Assembly (NCBI GenBank): GCA_017457015.1
Contig: JAFTIG010000031.1
Coordinates: 1 to 19,086 of the forward strand
DNA length: 19,086 nucleotides
Origin: Clostridia bacterium
GTDB lineage: Bacteria; Bacillota_A; Clostridia; Christensenellales; Borkfalkiaceae
Reading direction: 5' to 3'
Below are positions 14,480-19,086 of the stretch, piece by piece. The stretch's first letter is position 1, and every line of letters starts with the position of its first letter. Under the pieces are notes generated by a model that did not search any database, had not been told where the DNA came from, and was given only the letters and a program-made list of their open reading frames with translations. The translations under genes were made by a program, and so were the position numbers.

Positions 14480-14978
14480 CAAAAAAACGCAGACCTTTAT
14501 CTTTTAGTTTTACGGTGGATAAATAGAGCGGAGTACCGAGCGCGTAAATTGAAACAGACTGGCTTACGACTAAAAAGGTCGCTTGTAAAATATACATATA
14601 TTCAAGCGCGCCGTAACACCATATCCATATAAGTGGGAGTAAAAAAGCGTTTAACGTTACTGGAAAAATTCCGCCCGCAATAATCTTTAACGGCGTATTC
14701 TTAATTATTCTACCGACCGCATAAGTTGCGACCGACGCGACGAGCGTTATTATGCTACCAAATATTATATCGAAAATCGCGCAACCGGTGATTAGGTTAG
14801 AAAGGGCACAGCCGATAAATAGCGCGGGAACAGCTTCAATAAAGATAAGCGGAAGAACGCATAGCGCTTCAGATAATCGAAACTGAATCGCACCGCTTGC
14901 TACGGGAAAGGTTATTAGCGATAATATAACGTATAGCGACGCAATAATACCTGCTCTTGCTAATTTTTTAGTATTCAT
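14475..14978 (-). CDS. queT: QueT-family queuosine precursor (preQ1) transporter
   Basis: 167 aa with five or six membrane helices, the size of QueT, the substrate-binding S component of an ECF-type vitamin transporter. IQFRLSEALCVLPLIF and NLITGCAIFDIIFGSIITL are family-like. The preQ1-I riboswitch in the leader (15063..15099) independently supports the substrate. ATG 14978 is chosen over the longer ORF start at 15017 because AAGGAG (14986..14991) lies 7 bases upstream. It needs the shared EcfA/A'/T module, which is not in this window. Expected to be switched off when preQ1 is abundant. Confidence 0.92.
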   Translation of the reverse strand: MNTKKLARAGIIASLYVILSLITFPVASGAIQFRLSEALCVLPLIFIEAVPALFIGCALSNLITGCAIFDIIFGSIITLVASVATYAVGRIIKNTPLKIIAGGIFPVTLNAFLLPLIWIWCYGALEYMYILQATFLVVSQSVSIYALGTPLYLSTVKLKDKGLRFFA

Positions 14979-14985
14979 ATTATTT

Positions 14986-15099
14986 CTCCTTTCGGACGAA
15001 AAAACGGTATAAAACAAAAGTGATTTTTCATAACCGAAAAACCACCTATCAATACGCGTCTATCGGTTGTTTTATAGAAGTGTTGTCCGAAAACCTTCT
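14986..15099 (-). promoter_or_regulatory. preQ1-I riboswitch with translational expression platform (queT leader)
   Basis: Read on the minus strand. P1 is AGAAG (15099..15095) with CUUCU (15080..15076); loop 1 is GUUU; the pseudoknot P2 pairs UCGG (15090..15087) with CCGA (15066..15063); loop 2 is ACAACA and the A-rich tail AUAAAACAA fits preQ1-I. Downstream, AACCGA (15068..15063) can pair with UCGGUU (15037..15032). If ligand locks CCGA into P2, UUUUUCGG (15041..15034) is free to pair with CCGAAAGG (14995..14988), which includes the GG of the Shine-Dalgarno. This predicts translation OFF with preQ1. Confidence 0.85.
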
Positions 15100-15116
15100 T
15101 TAAGTTGTCGTGTTGT

Positions 15117-15145
15117 ATTATAGCCTATATGCGAATAAAAAGCAA
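15117..15145 (-). promoter_or_regulatory. SigA-type promoter of queT
   Basis: TTGCTT (15140..15145) and perfect TATAAT (15117..15122), 17-bp spacer, start near 15110, giving a leader of about 130 nt that contains the riboswitch. Confidence 0.85.
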
Positions 15146-15171
15146 GTAAATTTAAGTATTATAATTACGAT

Positions 15172-15200
15172 TTGACAAACGCGCGCGCGTGTGATACAAT
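15172..15200 (+). promoter_or_regulatory. SigA promoter of the DUF1461 gene with an alternating CG spacer
   Basis: Perfect TTGACA (15172..15177) and TACAAT (15195..15200), 17-bp spacer, TGTGA before the -10. The spacer is ACGCGCGCGCGTGTG, an alternating purine-pyrimidine run unlike the surrounding A/T-rich DNA. Confidence 0.87.
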
Positions 15201-15229
15201 TATTTTATTAATTTGGGGAGCGGTCTTTA

Positions 15230-15904
15230 ATGAAAAACAAAATTTTAACCGCCGTATTCGGCATTGCGGTTTTCTTTTTTATAATAACGATATCAATAGG
15301 CTTGCCTATCTATTTGCGCTTTTTTTACTATTTACAAATAGAATCGCTCTCCCTACCGCAAAAAACGGGGCTATCGATAGAAGAGATACGCTTTGCTTTT
15401 GACGACGTCATGAACTTTTTGACCTTGCCGAACTATCCTTTTGGAACGGGCTCGCTCTCTTACACTCCGGCAGGCAAGGCACACTTTGTCGACTGTAAAG
15501 CACTATTTAACCTTAATTTAACGGTGCTTATCGTGAGCACGACAATTATTGTAACCCTTCTTGCCCTTTCAAGATTTAAAATTTTTTCTTTCTGCCGTCC
15601 GTTCGGCATGAGCGTGACGTTTATTTCCGCAATATCCATCTTTATCGTTGCTTTCATCTTGATAGGGATTGTTGCTATAGATTTTGAAAACGCGTTCGTA
15701 GTGTTCCACCACTTATTCTTTCCAGGGAAAGATAACTGGCAGTTTACCGACGCAGATCAAATTATAAAAATACTACCGCAGGAATTCTTTATGAACTGCG
15801 CAATCTTAATCGGAGTCGGAATAGTTACAATATCTTTAGGAATAATTATTTTTCAACTCGTTAAAAAGCGCAAAACACGCAAAAAACGCAGTGAAAACTT
15901 ATAA
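15230..15904 (+). CDS. DUF1461 / TIGR01906 integral membrane protein, Lit-like
   Basis: 224 aa with four membrane segments (about 7-30, 94-115, 127-150, 187-212) and a basic C-terminus. The large loop between the first two has AGKAHFVDCKALF with His85, and the next loop has FHHLFFPGKDNW with His160/161. These are hallmarks of DUF1461, the family of Lit, which in some Firmicutes moves an acyl chain within lipoproteins to make the lyso form; two conserved histidines are catalytic there, one of them also numbered 85 in the Bacillus enzyme as I recall. Whether this copy has that activity is inference; many DUF1461 members are untested. GGGGAG precedes the ATG. Confidence 0.85.
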   Translation: MKNKILTAVFGIAVFFFIITISIGLPIYLRFFYYLQIESLSLPQKTGLSIEEIRFAFDDVMNFLTLPNYPFGTGSLSYTPAGKAHFVDCKALFNLNLTVLIVSTTIIVTLLALSRFKIFSFCRPFGMSVTFISAISIFIVAFILIGIVAIDFENAFVVFHHLFFPGKDNWQFTDADQIIKILPQEFFMNCAILIGVGIVTISLGIIIFQLVKKRKTRKKRSENL

Positions 15905-15940
15905 AAAATGGCAAATTAGATAGGAATTTTAAAAAAAGTA

Positions 15941-15969
15941 TTGACAACGAGCATAAAATACGATATATT
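15941..15969 (+). promoter_or_regulatory. SigA promoter of the lysine riboswitch transcript
   Basis: Perfect TTGACA (15941..15946) and TATATT (15964..15969), 17-bp spacer, start near 15976. Confidence 0.85.
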
Positions 15970-15983
15970 AATAAATAATTAAG

Positions 15984-16187
15984 TTGATAGAGGCGCGACT
16001 TTTATGACAAACACCAAAAGGGTTAAAATTTGGTGCGGTAAAGGAAAAGTTGCCGAAGAATTTCGATTTGCCCAAAACCGATTTTCTGGGCGCAAAGGGA
16101 ATACTTTTGCGACTGTCGCTTTTTGCGGAGTGCTATTAAAATATTTTGCTTATTGTAGGCGTGGTATTTTAATAATACCGCGCTTTT
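15984..16187 (+). promoter_or_regulatory. Lysine riboswitch (L box) with transcription-terminating platform
   Basis: The aptamer (15984..16139) has the L-box blocks: GATAGAGGCGCGA, AAGGAAAAGTTGCCGAAG, CTGGGC, GACTGTCGC and GGAGTGCTATTAA. P1 pairs TTGATAG (15984..15990) with CTATTAA (16133..16139). The sequence TATTAAAATA (16134..16143), overlapping the 3' arm of P1, is exactly complementary to TATTTTAATA (16165..16174) within the terminator, so antiterminator and P1/terminator exclude each other. Prediction: with lysine, P1 and the terminator form and the downstream transporter is off. Confidence 0.95.
16159..16187 (+). terminator. Riboswitch-controlled terminator
   Basis: GCGTGGTATT (16159..16168) pairs with AATACCGCGC (16174..16183), a 10-bp stem with one G-U pair and loop TTAAT, followed by TTTTAATTTT. 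Confidence 0.88.
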
Positions 16188-16247
16188 AATTTTGATAGAA
16201 CGCTAAACGCGTTTTATATAAAAAATTTCCACAAAGGAGAAAGGTTT

Positions 16248-18056
16248 ATGTTAAATCAAAAGAAGTTTTTTAACAAGAAAACCCTTTCGGTACTGATTGC
16301 AGGCGTAATTATACTTACTCTGCTTATCGTATTAACCGCAACGGACGCAGTTCATAAATTAGTAACTTGCTCTACTTGTAGCGGTACGGGGTTTTTCTTA
16401 ACAGAAGCTTGTGAAGCATGTGCAGAATTGGCAGACAAGTCGGCTTGTACTGAATGTTCAGGCACAGGCATTGTTCCCAAGATTTGCGAGATGTGTGGAG
16501 GCGCAACGGTAGGCGTCGGTACTATTTGGGCGTTACTTCCCCCGATTATCGCTATCGGATTAGCACTTATTACTAAAGAAGTTTTCAGTTCGCTATTTAT
16601 CGGTATTTTATCGGGCGCGATACTTGCAAACGACTTTAATCCCGTTAAATCGGTTGACACCGTCGTTAGCGCTGGGCTTATAGATGCAGTCGCTGGAACG
16701 GCGGGTATATTTATCTTCCTTATTGAACTCGGCGTTTTAGTTTGTTTGGTCAATAAGGCAGGCGGTTCACGCGCGTTTGGCGAATGGGCGCAAAAACACG
16801 TTAAAACGAGAGTCGGCGCTGCGATATGCACTTTCGTCTTAGGCGTGCTTATCTTTATCGACGACTACTTTAACTGCCTAACCGTAGGTTCAGTTATGCG
16901 TCCAGTAACCGATAAGCATAAGATTAGCCGTTCAAAACTCGCTTATTTAATAGACGCTACCGCCGCACCTATCTGTATGATAGCGCCTATATCTTCTTGG
17001 GCGGCTGCGGTTTCTAAATACGCAGCGAACGGACAAGGTATTAACCTTTTCATAATGGCTATACCGTTTAACTTCTATTCTTTACTCACTATAATTTTCG
17101 TTATAGCGTTAATCCTTATGAAGTTTGACTTCGGTCCTATGAGAAAACACGAAGAAAACGCAATTAACGGCGACCTTTTCAGTGGCGCAAGAGTTAAAGG
17201 CGACGAAGACGCACCGAACTCAAACGGTAAAGTTATCGACCTTATTCTTCCTATCGTATTCTTACTCGTTGCAAGCATATTTGCACTCGTTTACGTCGGT
17301 GGCATGTTAGACGGTTTAAGTTTTGCGGACGCACTTTCCGCAACGGACGCGACTGTCGCTCTGCCTTGGGGCGGTTTGGTTGCATTAATCGTTACTATAA
17401 TCTACCTTTCGATAAGAAAAATGGTTACCTTTAAAGAATCTATGGATATGCTGCCCAAAGGCTTTATCGCAATGGTTCCTGCAATATTGATTCTTACCTT
17501 TGCTACTGCACTTAAAAACGTTACGGGGTTACTTGGTGCAGACTTCTATATCGGTAGTTTAATGGCGCAAGTTCCGGAAGTTCTAAAGAGTTTATTACCT
17601 GCAATAATATTCGTAGTTGCATGTATCTTAGCGTTTGCTACTGGTACTTCTTGGGGTACGTTCGGTATACTTATTCCTATCGTTATGGCAATGTATCCCA
17701 CGCAAACGGCAGAACCACTTTACATAGTAGGAATTTCCGCTTGTCTTGCAGGTGCGGTTTGCGGCGACCACTGTTCGCCGATTTCCGATACTACCATTAT
17801 GAGTAGTGCGGGTGCGGAGTGCGAACACTTAAACCACGTCACCACGCAAATCCCCTACGCAGTTTACGTTGCGATAGTTTCTTTCATATCCTTCATTATC
17901 GCAGGGTTTATTCCCAACGCACTTATCGCACTTCCGATTGCAATAGCTATTCTTATCGGCTCTTTGTTCGTAACTAGACACGTTACCAACAAAATTTACG
18001 CTAAAAAAGAAGTGGCCGAAGTTGCAACCGCAGACACGACTGACGACAATGAATAA
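16248..18056 (+). CDS. NhaC-family transporter, probable lysine importer, with N-terminal DnaJ-like Cys domain
   Basis: 602 aa. A basic start (KKFFNKK), one membrane helix (about 14-32), then a 43-residue Cys-rich insert: C41/C44, C55/C58, C67/C70, C80/C83, with CSTCSGTG and CTECSGTG matching the DnaJ CxxCxGxG repeat. The rest (about 90-585) is a polytopic NhaC-type antiporter domain with FIDDYFNCLTVGSVMRPV, FATGTSWGTFGILIP and GDHCSPISDTTIMSSAG. NhaC homologues under lysine riboswitches have been predicted to be lysine transporters, and an L box lies directly upstream. AAAGGAG precedes the ATG. The substrate is inferred from the riboswitch; the Cys domain is unusual and probably binds zinc. 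Confidence 0.92.
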   Translation: MLNQKKFFNKKTLSVLIAGVIILTLLIVLTATDAVHKLVTCSTCSGTGFFLTEACEACAELADKSACTECSGTGIVPKICEMCGGATVGVGTIWALLPPIIAIGLALITKEVFSSLFIGILSGAILANDFNPVKSVDTVVSAGLIDAVAGTAGIFIFLIELGVLVCLVNKAGGSRAFGEWAQKHVKTRVGAAICTFVLGVLIFIDDYFNCLTVGSVMRPVTDKHKISRSKLAYLIDATAAPICMIAPISSWAAAVSKYAANGQGINLFIMAIPFNFYSLLTIIFVIALILMKFDFGPMRKHEENAINGDLFSGARVKGDEDAPNSNGKVIDLILPIVFLLVASIFALVYVGGMLDGLSFADALSATDATVALPWGGLVALIVTIIYLSIRKMVTFKESMDMLPKGFIAMVPAILILTFATALKNVTGLLGADFYIGSLMAQVPEVLKSLLPAIIFVVACILAFATGTSWGTFGILIPIVMAMYPTQTAEPLYIVGISACLAGAVCGDHCSPISDTTIMSSAGAECEHLNHVTTQIPYAVYVAIVSFISFIIAGFIPNALIALPIAIAILIGSLFVTRHVTNKIYAKKEVAEVATADTTDDNE

Positions 18057-18082
18057 TTTAGCAAGATAAATTTAAAAATATT

Positions 18083-18114
18083 ACGCGCAAGCAAATTTGC
18101 TTGCGCGTTTTTTT
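18083..18114 (+). terminator. Intrinsic terminator after the transporter
   Basis: ACGCGCAAGCAAA and TTTGCTTGCGCGT form a perfect 26-bp inverted repeat (18083..18108) followed by TTTTTTT. The T-run overlaps the stop codon of the opposing coat gene. Confidence 0.93.
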
Positions 18115-18400
18115 AGGCTAATTGATTTTTAATAGGCTCGAACTTCTTCTTGTGTTCGCATAAAATCTCTTCGGGCGCGGACTCCACTTTATAGTATCCG
18201 TGTTCGGTCATTTGCAAAAACACGTCCATCTGGTCTTCAGTAGCCTGACTCCAGTGCCGTTTAATAAGCGTTCTAAAGCCTTCGCTACAGCCTTCGGTAA
18301 TGGCAGTGGAATAAATCTTGACGAGCGATTTTTCCACGCCGAGCATATCTTGTAAACTGTCTTTTTCGTTTAGAGTAATGTCTGCTTTATAATCTCTCAT
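18113..18400 (-). CDS. Spore coat protein CotF-like, 95 aa
   Basis: A helical protein with KDSLQDMLGVEKSLVKIYSTAIT (given as KDSLQDMLGVEKSLVK and IYSTAIT) and a second helix RTLIKRHWSQATEDQMDVF, then a short tail with HGYYKVESAP. This matches the coat F domain (ferritin-like helical bundle), which in Clostridia and Bacillus is found in spore coat proteins. The ATG at 18400 has AAGGAG overlapping the stop of the upstream 62-aa gene, so the two are co-translated. The role is presumably structural in the spore coat; it indicates a spore former but I cannot see a sporulation sigma promoter. Confidence 0.82.
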   Translation of the reverse strand: MRDYKADITLNEKDSLQDMLGVEKSLVKIYSTAITEGCSEGFRTLIKRHWSQATEDQMDVFLQMTEHGYYKVESAPEEILCEHKKKFEPIKNQLA

Positions 18401-18410
18401 TTTAATCTCC

Positions 18411-18599
18411 TTATAAAAGTTCTAAAAGCGCGTTAAAACGCTTTTCGTGGTTGTCTGCGATTTTTTGCATACTCTTTGCAAGTTCAGGGTCAGTCATAAT
18501 ACGCGAATAAAGTCTTGCCTTTTTACACGCGCTTTCTTCCATCGTTAATAAATCCGATATAATCGTCGCTTCTTTAGTGGTAAGCATACTTTTGTCCAT
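18411..18599 (-). CDS. Small helical protein, coat-F partner, 62 aa
   Basis: The protein (MDKSMLTTKEATIISDLLTM at its start, ending FNALLELL) is predicted to be two amphipathic helices: ISDLLTMEESACKKARLYSR and ELAKSMQKIADNHEKRFNAL. Short helical ORFs like this often precede CotF-like genes in Clostridia. Its Shine-Dalgarno GGAGG (18607..18611) lies within the 3' arm of a 12-bp hairpin, with a T7 run up to the ATG, so translation may be gated by that structure. Function is unknown. Confidence 0.75.
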   Translation of the reverse strand: MDKSMLTTKEATIISDLLTMEESACKKARLYSRIMTDPELAKSMQKIADNHEKRFNALLELL

Positions 18600-18632
18600 A
18601 AAAAAACCTCCGTGTTTAATACGAAGGTTTTT
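18600..18632 (-). terminator. Terminator-like hairpin containing the Shine-Dalgarno of the next gene
   Basis: On the minus strand AAAAACCTTCGT pairs with ACGGAGGTTTTT (12 bp, one G-U, loop ATTAAAC), followed by a T-run that reaches the ATG of the 62-aa gene. It would end the upstream kinase transcript and, in any read-through mRNA, hide the GGAGG of the coat genes. Confidence 0.8.
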
Positions 18633-18668
18633 CCCTTAAAAAATTTTTATATACTTATTTTTACTAAT

Positions 18669-19086
18669 TTATCTCTGCACTCTACCAGAAGCGTTACCGC
18701 CTGCTAACGCTTCTATCTCTTTTACCGTCACTTGGTTAAAGTCGCCTTCTATACTGTGCTTTAAACAACTTGCTGCTACCGCATACTCTATCGCACTTTG
18801 GCTGTCCTTTTTTGTTAGTAACGAATAGATAAGTCCGCCACCGAAACTATCCCCACCGCCTACTCTATCTACTATGTGCATCGAATATTTGTTAGAAAAA
18901 TGCGCTTGTCCGTCTGTATATAACATACCCGACCAGTCGTTATCGTTTGCGCTCTTACGTTCCCTTCAAGTTATCGCTACTCCCTTAAAGTTAAATCTTT
19001 CTGTAAGTTTCTTTGCTACTGATATATAGCCGTCCCTATCAAGTTTTCCACCGTATATATCGCTATTATCCGCTTCTATTCCAAAC
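18669..19086 (-). pseudogene. kdgK: PfkB-family sugar kinase (2-keto-3-deoxygluconate kinase-like), in-frame TGA, 5' end outside
   Basis: Read in one frame from the right edge the protein runs FGIEADNSDIYGGKLDRDG ... FNFKGVAIT, then TGA (18966..18968), then [19 protein letters not shown] and [19 protein letters not shown] to a normal stop. The second part carries the PfkB catalytic signature (GGGD in place of the usual GAGD) and, with the [10 protein letters not shown] block, resembles KDG kinases, which phosphorylate 2-keto-3-deoxygluconate in hexuronate catabolism. The usual family residue at the TGA is Leu (AITLRE), so one base change (TTA or TTG to TGA) explains it. Internal ATG 18926 is a poor start. 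Sequencing error is possible. The N-terminal part lies beyond the window. Confidence 0.75.

Noticed and set aside
14435..14632. 65-codon plus-strand ORF overlapping the end of queT
   Set aside because: Antisense to queT, basic random-looking translation, no promoter or Shine-Dalgarno.
16004..16189. 61-codon ORF on the plus strand ahead of the transporter
   Set aside because: It lies inside the lysine riboswitch aptamer and terminator; the bases are explained by conserved RNA blocks and no Shine-Dalgarno precedes the ATG.
18927..19086. TGA read as tryptophan or selenocysteine in the kinase gene
   Set aside because: TGA ends tmk, the Lrp gene and the flippase-like gene in this window, tryptophan is encoded by TGG just downstream, and the expected residue is Leu, not Trp or Sec.

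Overview
The window reads as chromosomal DNA of a low-GC, spore-forming Gram-positive bacterium of the Clostridia type. The tmk-holB-ricT cluster, the greA-lysS pair, purine-rich Shine-Dalgarno sites, SigA-type promoters with a 17-bp spacer, CotF-like coat proteins and two Firmicute-type riboswitches all point that way. A gut-dwelling uncultivated lineage such as the Christensenellales is my guess only. No tRNA, rRNA, CRISPR array, insertion sequence or phage gene was seen.

Layout. 1-139: start of a 2[4Fe-4S] ferredoxin gene (minus strand). 209-3733: minus-strand operon of an unknown membrane-anchored protein, tmk, holB and ricT, tightly packed or overlapping. 3734-4088: a gene-free stretch with two 91-nt imperfect repeats that fold alike. 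4089-6184: greA-lysS behind a consensus promoter. 6267-6426: a promoter-to-terminator unit with no ORF, a candidate small RNA. 6485-7184: a 45-aa Cys-rich DUF1540 protein (minus) and rplI (plus). 7294-9981: divergent GT4 glycosyltransferase and a flippase-like membrane protein, the latter apparently leaderless. 10063-12894: minus-strand Lrp regulator - aminotransferase - UDP-galactopyranose mutase operon. 13045-13628: two small plus-strand genes. 13664-15145: a TetR regulator and queT, the latter preceded by a preQ1-I riboswitch. 15172-15904: a DUF1461 (Lit-like) membrane protein. 15941-18056: a lysine riboswitch and an NhaC-family transporter with a DnaJ-like cysteine domain near its N-terminus. 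18113-19086: two small spore-coat-type genes and the 3' part of a sugar kinase (kdgK-like) broken by an in-frame TGA.

How the parts fit. The left half is core housekeeping: dTMP supply, clamp loader, Y-complex subunit, transcript cleavage, lysyl-tRNA charging and ribosomal protein L9. The right half is envelope and nutrient handling: glycosylation genes, galactofuranose precursor synthesis, queuosine-precursor uptake under preQ1 control and probable lysine uptake under lysine control. For both riboswitches the aptamer and the mutually exclusive expression-platform pairings can be read directly from the sequence.

Start sites were revised for rplI (6744), the glycosyltransferase (8487, GTG), the aminotransferase (12400), DUF378 (13413) and queT (14978) from Shine-Dalgarno, promoter or ATGA-overlap evidence. 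The observations that look least described are the Cys-rich zinc-type domain in the lysine-riboswitch transporter, the paired structured repeats after lysS, and the orphan small RNA unit.
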